Source: an uncultured Alphaproteobacteria bacterium
GTDB lineage: Bacteria > Pseudomonadota > Alphaproteobacteria > RF32 > CAG-239
Length of the DNA: 64,000 bases
NCBI GenBank assembly: GCA_944391685.1
Contig: CALXUM010000002.1
Span: 1 to 64,000 of the forward strand
Direction of reading: 5' to 3'
In this document: in pieces, positions 44,492 to 52,315 of the stretch
Layout: each line of letters opens with the position of its first letter
Numbering within the stretch: the first letter of the stretch is position 1
The notes under the pieces: model-generated
The model's input: the letters and a program-made list of their open reading frames with translations, nothing else
Told to the model about the DNA's origin: nothing
The model's database searches: none
Program-made: the position numbers and the translations under genes

Positions 44492-45727
44492 CTATTCAAA
44501 AAGTCCTAAAGTAACTCCGAAAAGCCTATAACCGTAATTTTTCAGCTTTTCATTTACTGAAATCCTGTTTTTCCTGACTTCTTTAACATCAGACAACGGA
44601 GCATTATACATTTCGGATATTGCCTGCATGGTTGAAAAACGCCAAGCCCTCATCTGTGGAGAAAGTTTTTCAGTTTCTTCATCATAAACCCCGCTTCTAT
44701 ACATCCGTAAAGCTTGTACCATAGTTGATGATATGTGTCCCAAACGAAAAGCTTTTATGGTTTTATCACAAGTGTAAGCCCATTCATACAATGTCCATCC
44801 CTCTCCCGCAACCAATGCTGCCAATTCTCTTTCTTTACCTAAAATTTGTGCTTTTTGTACCAATCTCTGACAAGGATTAACCATATCTTTCATTCCCGGA
44901 ACGGTTTCATCACCTTTTTCATTATCATAATTTAACCACATTGATGTAACACGAGACAATTCATATATGTTATCATTAAACCAATTTTGTGTTGCATCAA
45001 TGGTTCTGGCAAAGGCTGCAACATCAGCGGCCGTCAATAATGTATCAGGTGTAGGATTAATTGTCCTCAAATCACTTTTACCCACACCGGAATTTTTATT
45101 TCCAGGCATATAATTTTCCGGTAAAACTATTTTTTTCAAAGCTAAATAAAAATTTTCATCATAATTAACCTTGGGATGCATATCTTTTAATTGCGGTAAT
45201 TCAACACGTCGATAATTTTCCGGCCAAACTTCAGGCATCAAAATATAATACAAAAATGGAGACAAGAACTCTATATCTTCAACATCCTTAAGTTGTTCGG
45301 CAATAACTTTTGGAAACTTATTTTTCGTTTCTTTAATACCTGGCATATTCAAAACTTTTTCTGACATTCCTGGAACTTCAAACAACATCGGACCGATATA
45401 AGGATACATTTCTTTTGGCAGTTTTTCCAAAATCGCTATAATTTGATCCTCTTGCGGCCATTTAAGACGTTTTTCCGATCTACCGTAATTTTTAGATATT
45501 TGATAAAACTCACTATCAAAATTCCCCAACAAATCATAAACACTTTTATATCTGGGGCTATAAAGAGTACTCTCTTTATAAAAAAATTTTTCCAATTCCT
45601 GCAAAGAAGGAATTTTGTCTTTCTCAAGATTAATCTCAAAATCGTCTTTATAATCAGCCATAGCCGCAAATAAATCACTTATTGTCGCGACCAATAAAAA
45701 TAAAACGATTAATATCAACTTACGCAT
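44492..45727 (-). CDS. Exported protein of unknown family, 411 residues
   Basis: I do not recognise this protein. It has a Sec signal peptide (ends near FAA, about residue 22) and a mature part of about 390 residues without membrane segments and with no repeats that I can see. Only four cysteines are visible, and there are many aromatic residues. Its start abuts the stop of the DUF4139 gene upstream, so the two are probably co-transcribed. A periplasmic role is likely; nothing more can be said. Confidence 0.7.
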   Translation of the reverse strand: MRKLILIVLFLLVATISDLFAAMADYKDDFEINLEKDKIPSLQELEKFFYKESTLYSPRYKSVYDLLGNFDSEFYQISKNYGRSEKRLKWPQEDQIIAILEKLPKEMYPYIGPMLFEVPGMSEKVLNMPGIKETKNKFPKVIAEQLKDVEDIEFLSPFLYYILMPEVWPENYRRVELPQLKDMHPKVNYDENFYLALKKIVLPENYMPGNKNSGVGKSDLRTINPTPDTLLTAADVAAFARTIDATQNWFNDNIYELSRVTSMWLNYDNEKGDETVPGMKDMVNPCQRLVQKAQILGKERELAALVAGEGWTLYEWAYTCDKTIKAFRLGHISSTMVQALRMYRSGVYDEETEKLSPQMRAWRFSTMQAISEMYNAPLSDVKEVRKNRISVNEKLKNYGYRLFGVTLGLFE

Positions 45728-47161
45728 TTAGTTACGACTCAGCCTCAATTTATAGGTTAAAACGACTTTCCCTTTAGCCGGAACATTTACTTTCCATTGC
45801 AAAACATTGGCCTGTTCTTTTGTAGATTCCAAACTCTCTGCAACAATTGAAATATTTCCGGAATATGCTTGTTCAAAAATAATTTCAGCAGCATCTTCTT
45901 TAGCATTATAAAAAATTATTTTAACATCAAACTCTGAAGTTTTTTCAGCAATTTTTTGCTGATTTATAACTTTCCCTTCCGCATATAAATCAAAACTTTT
46001 TCCGACAGCCAATTCTGTTTCAGCTCCGTCAGCCAATTGAGGCATTTTTGCTGCTCCGACAAATTCTATATTTTCATCACTTCCTTTTTCATAAAAACGC
46101 ACTGTTCCTTCTGGCATTGGCAAACCTAGTCCGTTTTCTTTATCATTTATAATTTTATAAATTAAATCAGGGTGAACTCTCTTAAATTCTCCCCCCTGTC
46201 CATATGTTGATAAAAACAACGGAGATTCCAGCTTGTAGATCGTCTTATATTTTACTGTTTTTGTATCCATCAACTTTACTTGCTTGGATTGTTTATCTAA
46301 AATATCCGTTTTAAAAGGTAACTTATATACATAATATTCGCCAAGACTTTGTGCTGGCATTCCTCCCGCCACGGAAGCTTCGTTAACCATGTCTGTTGCC
46401 ATTGATTTGGCAGCCAACATAACTCTGGGTTGAGGAGTAACAGCATTATTTTGCACATTAACATCTCCTGACACCAACTTTATGGATGCATTTTTATAAT
46501 CAGCACCTGATTGATTATCCAAATTTACCCATCCCTGCCAAAACATCGTACCATTATCTGCTATTTCCGCTGCATAATCAGCTTGCCAATTTAATCCTCC
46601 TGTTAAATAAGATAATCTTAAATCTTTTTGCCCACCGTTTTCTGATAAAATCTTAGCAACTAATGTCGGCTTTACTCTTAAATTTTTTGGCAAATTTTCA
46701 AAAACTACGCGTCCGGGAAAAACGCCTTCAATACCATAATCAAACTTCAACAAAGGACTTCCATAATTACTGCTAATTAGAACCGCCTCATCAAAAATAT
46801 TAGCTCCGGTTTGCGGATTTAAAGTCACGGTTTTAACTTTTTGTCCCACACTTTCCTCTAAAATATTATTATATGACAACAAATCATATTCATAATTTTT
46901 TTCCAAAACAGCAATTTCATTACCCGAAAGCACAGATGTTTCCGGTTGCATTTGTCTTGCAACCCCTTCAAATGCAATTTTTGATATTCCGGGTGGCAAA
47001 TCAACTTTACGCACATCTCGTACCATTGCCATATTTTGATTATAAATACTAACAGAGGTTTCAATATTAGTATCAATTTTCAAAACCATTTCCTGTGCTA
47101 ATGCATTTTGACAAATAATACAAACCCCCAATAAATAGCTACCAAACACGTGTTTTTTCAT
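45728..47161 (-). CDS. DUF4139-family exported protein
   Basis: 477 residues with a signal peptide (ends near ALA, about residue 22). The mature protein matches the DUF4139 pattern: ISIYNQNMAMVRDVRKV-like strands near the N-terminus, LSYLTGGLNWQADYAAEI in the middle, and a C-terminal beta-rich half ending with KVNVPAKGKVVLTYKLRLSR. Its biochemical role is not known. The start at 47161 follows GAGGGCG; the frame is open back to 47266 but that region is unlike protein. It is divergent from gcrA. Confidence 0.75.
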   Translation of the reverse strand: MKKHVFGSYLLGVCIICQNALAQEMVLKIDTNIETSVSIYNQNMAMVRDVRKVDLPPGISKIAFEGVARQMQPETSVLSGNEIAVLEKNYEYDLLSYNNILEESVGQKVKTVTLNPQTGANIFDEAVLISSNYGSPLLKFDYGIEGVFPGRVVFENLPKNLRVKPTLVAKILSENGGQKDLRLSYLTGGLNWQADYAAEIADNGTMFWQGWVNLDNQSGADYKNASIKLVSGDVNVQNNAVTPQPRVMLAAKSMATDMVNEASVAGGMPAQSLGEYYVYKLPFKTDILDKQSKQVKLMDTKTVKYKTIYKLESPLFLSTYGQGGEFKRVHPDLIYKIINDKENGLGLPMPEGTVRFYEKGSDENIEFVGAAKMPQLADGAETELAVGKSFDLYAEGKVINQQKIAEKTSEFDVKIIFYNAKEDAAEIIFEQAYSGNISIVAESLESTKEQANVLQWKVNVPAKGKVVLTYKLRLSRN

Positions 47162-47310
47162 GATTCGCCCTCTAATAAAAATCATTTTATTAAAATATAA
47201 CCTCAAAAATCCTAAAAAATAACAAATAAATAAAAAATAATCTGGACTCGCAGAAAAATATAACATAGTATCAATATAGTTAAAAGCTTTTCTGATAAGG
47301 AGATTTTGCT

Positions 47311-47838
47311 ATGGCATGGACAGATCAAATGGTTGAAGACTTAAAAAGAATGTGGAAAGAAGGTCTCACTACGGGTGAAATCGGCAGACGTTTAAATGTC
47401 TCTAAGAATTCAATTGTTGGTAAAGTTCACCGTTTAGGCTTGTCTGGCAGACCTTCACCAATCAAGAAAAAAAGCGATGCAGAAAAAACTGCTGCCCCGA
47501 AGACATCTCCTGTAAAAGAAAATAAGCCAAAAGCTGAAAATACTAAATTTGAAGCTCCGAAATCTGAAGCACCTAAAGCTACAACTCCGACCTATAAAAC
47601 CATAAAAGAAGAAAAAACTTCTTTTGAACCCAAATTTATGCCTAAACTTTCTTCCAAAGAGAATAGCCAACCCAAACAAAATATTTCTTTAACGGAATTA
47701 GACAATCATACTTGTCGTTGGCCTTTAGGTGATCCCAAAGATGAAAATTTCCGTTTCTGTGGCAAGAAAGTTCGCATTGGACAAACGTATTGCGACGAAC
47801 ATTCTGCCATAGCTTATGTAAAGCCAGGAAAAAAATAA
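47311..47838 (+). CDS. gcrA: GcrA cell-cycle regulator
   Basis: 175 residues. An N-terminal DNA-binding part (AWTDQMVEDLKRMW, GLTTGEIGRRLNVSKNSIVGKVHRL) is followed by a long Lys/Pro/Ala-rich linker (about 50-120) and a C-terminal domain with conserved cysteines and histidine (CRWPLGDP, FCGKK, YCDEHS). GcrA binds sigma-70 RNA polymerase and activates promoters with methylated GANTC sites. A strong AAGGAG site precedes the ATG. CckA, HdaA and MipZ are in the same window. Confidence 0.93.
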   Translation: MAWTDQMVEDLKRMWKEGLTTGEIGRRLNVSKNSIVGKVHRLGLSGRPSPIKKKSDAEKTAAPKTSPVKENKPKAENTKFEAPKSEAPKATTPTYKTIKEEKTSFEPKFMPKLSSKENSQPKQNISLTELDNHTCRWPLGDPKDENFRFCGKKVRIGQTYCDEHSAIAYVKPGKK

Positions 47839-47844
47839 TACCTC

Positions 47845-47874
47845 AAAAAAAGCCCTCAAATGAGGGCTTTTTTA
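47845..47874. terminator. Bidirectional terminator between gcrA and hddA
   Basis: AGCCCTC/GAGGGCT stem with an AAAT loop, flanked by A and T runs; it ends gcrA and the polysaccharide operon from the other side. Confidence 0.85.
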
Positions 47875-47885
47875 TTCTAAATAAA

Positions 47886-48911
47886 TTACTGATATTTCCA
47901 GCTTTGTACTCCGCATTTTGAAAATGAAAAAGTTTTAAACTCCCCGTTGTATTTATTAAGAGCATCCATAACCTTATATCTCGTAATTCCGGGACAATAA
48001 AACATAAAAAATCCTCCACCGCCGGCACCAGATATTTTACCGCCGATAGCTCCGGCATCAATTGCCTTTTCATATAACTCATCTATAATATGGTTGGATA
48101 TTGAAGAACTTGTAGCTTTTTTACTCATCCATGCCTCATTTAACAAATAACCCATATCATCCAATTTACCCGTAAGTAAAGCTTCTTTCATATCATATGA
48201 TGATTGTTTTATTTTATGTAAAGCTTCCAATGTCGTTTTTGTATTGCTTTTCACATTATTAATCTGAGTATCAATAATCTTACTTGAAAGCCTGCTGGTT
48301 CCTGTGTAGTACAACAATAAATTAAATTCCAACTCATTTAAATATGACTTATTAATGCGTAATGGATTAACTATAACTTTCTTGTTCCCTTTAAATTGCA
48401 TAAAGTTAACTCCACCAAATGCAGCAGCATATTGATCCTGTAACCCTCCGCTCATTTTCATATCTTCACGTTCTATAGACCAAGCCAACTGAGCAATATC
48501 ATATTCTCCCAAAGGAAGATTAAGCCATTCAACAAAAGCTTTTACCAAAGTAACAACCAAAGTGGAACTTGATCCAAGACCTGATCCCGCCGGAGCATCT
48601 ACATAAGTTGACAACTTAAAAGATAAAGGCTTTAACGCAAAATCTTTGATTATGCGATTATAAACAGATTTAACTAAATCCAATATACCGTCATATTCAA
48701 TAAATTCTGTTGAAACGCATTCAAAATACTCACCCCTATCGTTACTTGATAATATTATCATGTTATTATTTAACGGCTCAATTACTGCATATGCATACAT
48801 ATTAATAGTCGCGTTCAATATACTACCGCCAAACTCATCACAATACGGAGAAATATCTGTTCCTCCTCCTGCAAATCCTATTCTTAAAGGAGCTTTGGCC
48901 TTAATTATCAT
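47886..48911 (-). CDS. hddA: D-glycero-alpha-D-manno-heptose-7-phosphate kinase HddA
   Basis: 341-residue GHMP kinase. Motifs: APLRIGFAGGGTDISPY at the N-terminus, AGSGLGSSSTLVVTLV (ATP loop, about 100) and GGKISGAGGGGFFMFYC near the C-terminus. It makes the 1,7-bisphosphate for the GDP-activated heptose route. The start at 48911 has AAAGGTG upstream; a TTG at 48920 is also open. It is the last gene of the operon, downstream of gmhA. Confidence 0.9.
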   Translation of the reverse strand: MIIKAKAPLRIGFAGGGTDISPYCDEFGGSILNATINMYAYAVIEPLNNNMIILSSNDRGEYFECVSTEFIEYDGILDLVKSVYNRIIKDFALKPLSFKLSTYVDAPAGSGLGSSSTLVVTLVKAFVEWLNLPLGEYDIAQLAWSIEREDMKMSGGLQDQYAAAFGGVNFMQFKGNKKVIVNPLRINKSYLNELEFNLLLYYTGTSRLSSKIIDTQINNVKSNTKTTLEALHKIKQSSYDMKEALLTGKLDDMGYLLNEAWMSKKATSSSISNHIIDELYEKAIDAGAIGGKISGAGGGGFFMFYCPGITRYKVMDALNKYNGEFKTFSFSKCGVQSWKYQ

Positions 48912-48953
48912 AATCAACACCTTTCAATAATATTAGCTTTAATTATATAATTA

Positions 48954-49549
48954 TCAACCAATGACTTTACAGCCCACATCCCCAAAAATTTTATCTTCAA
49001 CTATTGCACAAATTATATGCTCAATCATCAAATGAGATTCTTGAATCGTTGGTGTTATATTTGATGGAATTTTTATCACGTAATCACATAAATCATCCAT
49101 TTCACACTTTTTTTACCCACCAAAGCAATTGTGGTTAATCCTTGCTCTTTAGCTTGTTTAATTGCCAAAACAATATTTTTTGAATTTCCTGAAGTTGATA
49201 TTCCGATAAAGATGTCCCCTTTTTTACCACTAGCCTGTACTTGCCTGGAAAATGATTTTTCATAACCATAATCATTCCCGATCGCAGTTAAAACTGATGT
49301 ATCCGTGCTTAAGGAAAACGCACTTAAACCTGGTCTGTCAAAATAAAACTTTGACACCAATTCTCCCGCAAAATGTTGGGCATCAGCAGCAGATCCCCCA
49401 TTTCCGGCTATTAAAACTTTATTTCCATTTTTATAACAATTTACTATTGTTTCTGCCACGCCTTCTACTTGTTGTAACAATTTATCATTTTCTATAATTT
49501 TCTGTTTAGTCCTAGTGCTGTCATTTATATACCTTTTTATATCAAACAT
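48954..49549 (-). CDS. gmhA: Sedoheptulose-7-phosphate isomerase GmhA, frameshifted at an A run
   Basis: The N-terminal 147 residues read as GmhA: AGNGGSAADAQHFAGEL (about 50-66), FSLSTDTSVLTAIGNDYG and GISTSGNSKNIV. The open frame then ends early at 49076 with an unrelated tail after VGKK. Reading one frame over from a run of seven A (complement of 49108-49114), the sequence continues as KKCEMDDLCDYVIKIPSN, then TPTIQESHLMIEHIICAIVE, and stops at 48954, giving about 198 residues, the normal length. One extra A or a -1 slip would restore it. GmhA makes D-sedoheptulose into D-glycero-D-manno-heptose-7-P. It overlaps hddC-gmhB by 8 bases. Confidence 0.85.
49108..49114 (-). other. Frame break at a run of seven A in gmhA
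   Basis: On the minus strand the frame reads GGT AAA AAA AGT. One more A gives GGT AAA AAA AAG TGT and the conserved GmhA C-terminus. Confidence 0.9.
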
Positions 49550-50717
49550 TACACTCTCCTAAAATTATTGATTTTAAATATGGTAACTTTATATTATCTA
49601 CATCAAAATTATCCCCAATCATCAAAGACTTGGATAGATTAATGCGTGTTTTTTCACAAGCCTGTAGAATCATTCCCGGATCAGGTTTTCTGGCCTTTGA
49701 AATATATTTATAATCTGCAATTTTTGCGTCATTATGATATGGACAATATTCAAACCCGAAAATTTTTATTCCTTCATTATCATAAAAATCACTTATTGCC
49801 TTTATATTATCCATCATATCTTGATATTCATATTTTCCTTTGGCCAAACCGGCTTGGTTAGTTACTATAATAATTTTATATCCTTTATCATAATATGATT
49901 TTACCACATCAACCATAGGTAAAATTATTTCAATATCTCTACCGTTGGGGTATCCTGTGTTTACAATTAATGTTCCGTCTTTATCTATAAACAATGCGGG
50001 TTTTCTTTCCTGAATAATAACTTTAGGTATAAAATCCTGTGCTTTATAATAATCTTCAGGAATACCTATATCAATAAATGCCCCACCCATCGGCAAACCA
50101 AATAACTTTGAATTTTCAATCAACTTTGGAAAAACATCATTTTCCATTGAAATATTTTCATTTTTAAATTTTAAATACTCTTCTTTCAAAACAGATTTTT
50201 TAATATAATATATTCCACCATTTATATAACCATCTATACAATTTTTGGGCAAATCACCTTTTTCAATAAAATTATTTATATTAAAATTATCGTCAATATT
50301 AACCAAACCATAACGAGAAATCTCTTTTGAATACCTTAAAGCCATAACGACTTCCTTATCACAAGAAAAATCACTTAATATATTAAAATCAATATCAAAA
50401 AAAGTATCTCCGTTTATAACCAAAAATTCATCTTGTAATTCAGAATATGCGTTAATAATTGCACCTCCGGTACCTAAAGGTTTTTCTTCCTTGAAGCATT
50501 TTATATTTTTCTTTTGTATATAATAATCTTCAATAACCTCCGACTTATATCCGGTTAATATCAAAAAATTATCAAAACCGTTTGCTTGTAATAGTTCTAT
50601 TTGATAATCCAAAAACGGCTTATTTCTTATCAGTGCCATTGGTTTTGGAACATCATGTACTACATGGGATAACCTGGTTCCAAAACCTCCGGCTAAAATA
50701 ACAGCTTGTTTTACCAT
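49542..50717 (-). CDS. Fused heptose-1-phosphate guanylyltransferase (HddC) and heptose bisphosphatase (GmhB)
   Basis: 391 residues of two enzymes. Residues 1-225 are a nucleotidyltransferase (VILAGGFGTRLSHVVHDVPKP) like HddC, which makes GDP-D-glycero-alpha-D-manno-heptose. From about 235 a HAD phosphatase follows (ALFIDKDGTLI; KPDPGMILQACEKT; MIGDNFDVD), like GmhB, which removes the C7 phosphate. The two act one after the other (phosphatase, then guanylyltransferase), so fusion is logical. They are often separate genes. It overlaps gmhA by 8 bases and lies 10 bases after the multi-domain gene. Confidence 0.88.
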   Translation of the reverse strand: MVKQAVILAGGFGTRLSHVVHDVPKPMALIRNKPFLDYQIELLQANGFDNFLILTGYKSEVIEDYYIQKKNIKCFKEEKPLGTGGAIINAYSELQDEFLVINGDTFFDIDFNILSDFSCDKEVVMALRYSKEISRYGLVNIDDNFNINNFIEKGDLPKNCIDGYINGGIYYIKKSVLKEEYLKFKNENISMENDVFPKLIENSKLFGLPMGGAFIDIGIPEDYYKAQDFIPKVIIQERKPALFIDKDGTLIVNTGYPNGRDIEIILPMVDVVKSYYDKGYKIIIVTNQAGLAKGKYEYQDMMDNIKAISDFYDNEGIKIFGFEYCPYHNDAKIADYKYISKARKPDPGMILQACEKTRINLSKSLMIGDNFDVDNIKLPYLKSIILGECNV

Positions 50718-50727
50718 TTTTCCTCAA

Positions 50728-51168
50728 CTAAGATAATATTTTCCTACATTTGGACAACCATAACAAATGATCATTAATTGTTTTATCAAAAGCATCCTTA
50801 TATTTATTATTCAAAAATTCGTTCATTTCATATCTTCTGTTAATACTTGCCAAAAGTTGACAATCCTTTGGCATGCTGATCCAAACACTTTCATCTGAAA
50901 CCCTATAAACTGATAATTCTTTGTTAACAAACCTAGCCGGCAAATATTCCATAACCATCAAATTTAAAATATGATCAACTCCGGGAGCATCAATAAAACG
51001 ACAAGCCACGGCTTTTAAAATCTTTGCATCATATATACAACAAGATAAATTTCTTACTTGATAATCAAGTATCTCATCTTCAATAAAAACATCACAATCA
51101 TCAATATATTTGTAATCTCTCTTTCTCTCTTTTTCATCTATAAGCTCGTTATATTTATGAAAAATCAA
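50728..51168 (-). CDS. C-terminal part of a family 2 glycosyltransferase, out of frame with its N-terminus
   Basis: 146 residues by the ATG of this frame, but the family match starts before it: the codons upstream (through the A run at 51175-51181) continue the GT2 domain that begins in the frame at 51165-52217. Its beginning, KYSLIFHKYNELIDE, follows the expected E-D-D-Y-W region at the expected distance. I treat it as the end of a larger protein. Whether it is translated from its own ATG is unknown. Confidence 0.75.
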   Translation of the reverse strand: MIFHKYNELIDEKERKRDYKYIDDCDVFIEDEILDYQVRNLSCCIYDAKILKAVACRFIDAPGVDHILNLMVMEYLPARFVNKELSVYRVSDESVWISMPKDCQLLASINRRYEMNEFLNNKYKDAFDKTINDHLLWLSKCRKILS

Positions 51169-52217
51169 AGAATATTTTTTTCATCAGCCCGTAAATTCAT
51201 AAAATAATCAGCCAAAAAATTCATTTTATCCGGATACCAATAGTCATCTCCTTCCAAAATGGCAATATAATCAGCTTTATCCGAACAAGCATTTATTCCG
51301 CGAACATAATTTGCACGAATTCTCGCGTGTACTTTATCCTTACCAATCTTTTCATTTGATTTTATTACATGTTCAGAAGTTGCTAATTTTATTAAGTCAG
51401 GATATTTTTTCCGATATTTATCCACAATCATTAACGCTTTATCTGTAGACCCATCATCGGAAACTATAATTTCAAATATATGCTGACAATTTTGAGCCAA
51501 TACACTCTCAATTGCCTTTGCTATATATTGTTCCTGATTATATGTCACAATCAAGACACTGATTTTATATTCTTTAATATTCTTATGATTAATATTCTCA
51601 AATTCAAAATTCTTTTCGGATAATTTTTTTATCTTTTTATTTGCCCCCAACATCATTTGAGAAAAATCTTGTGCCAAAACATAATCTATGGCTTCTTTTA
51701 AAGAGCCCTCTTCAAAACTATTACCATCAAACATTAGATTACGTTTGAAGTCATACATAGCATATAATCCTTCAAACTTATTTTGATAAACAAAACTTAT
51801 GACCGGAACATTGCGACTTAACGCCGCTATAGCTACATGCATTCTGGATGTAATTAACAAATCTAAATATTTTGTTATATATTTTACATTGGCCTCTGAA
51901 CCCAAATCATATGCATTAAGACAATCAATATTATTCTTTTTTAGATTTTGCTCAATTAAATTTGCCATTTCAAAATCAGAATACTTATTTTCATATTCAC
52001 GATAATCATGTGGCAAAATAACTATAAAAATATTTTTATAAAGAATTAAAACATCAACAATTTTTTGCAAAAAATCTTTATAACCTTCCATTTTACTTCT
52101 TGCTAAATGCAAACCGATTACCGTTTTTCCCTGTTGTTTTAATTTTTTAATATCATTACCTAAACTATAAGCATAATTATTTATTTTAAATTTAGTTTCA
52201 TCAAAACAAAAAGCCAT
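51165..52217 (-). CDS. Polysaccharide pyruvyltransferase C-terminus plus glycosyltransferase N-terminus (middle segment of a larger protein)
   Basis: 350 residues from the ATG at 52217. Residues 1-210 are the C-terminal half of a polysaccharide pyruvyltransferase (TVIGLHLARS, LLITSRMHVAIAAL), and 220-350 the first half of a family 2 glycosyltransferase (ISVLIVTYNQEQYIAKAIES, SDDGSTD, LEGDDYWYP). The reading frame continues upstream of the ATG to about 52385 with clear pyruvyltransferase sequence (SLYARLNVRDAYSYERLKKH). So it does not begin at 52217; it begins in the frame of 52316-55039. See the frame breaks at 52378-52390 and 51175-51181. Confidence 0.8.
   Translation of the reverse strand: MAFCFDETKFKINNYAYSLGNDIKKLKQQGKTVIGLHLARSKMEGYKDFLQKIVDVLILYKNIFIVILPHDYREYENKYSDFEMANLIEQNLKKNNIDCLNAYDLGSEANVKYITKYLDLLITSRMHVAIAALSRNVPVISFVYQNKFEGLYAMYDFKRNLMFDGNSFEEGSLKEAIDYVLAQDFSQMMLGANKKIKKLSEKNFEFENINHKNIKEYKISVLIVTYNQEQYIAKAIESVLAQNCQHIFEIIVSDDGSTDKALMIVDKYRKKYPDLIKLATSEHVIKSNEKIGKDKVHARIRANYVRGINACSDKADYIAILEGDDYWYPDKMNFLADYFMNLRADEKNIL
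51175..51181 (-). other. Frame break at a run of seven A in the GT2 domain
   Basis: On the minus strand the frame reads GAT GAA AAA AAT ATT CTT TGA. One more A gives GAA AAA AAA TAT TCT and continues the glycosyltransferase. The A AAA AAT heptamer is also a formal -1 slippery site. Confidence 0.88.
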
Positions 52218-52315
52218 ATCGGCTACAAGCCTTAAATTAACACACCCATGCTTCTTTAAACGTTCATAGCTATAAGCATCTCTGACATTAAGCCTTGCAT
52301 AAAGAGAAATTTTCC

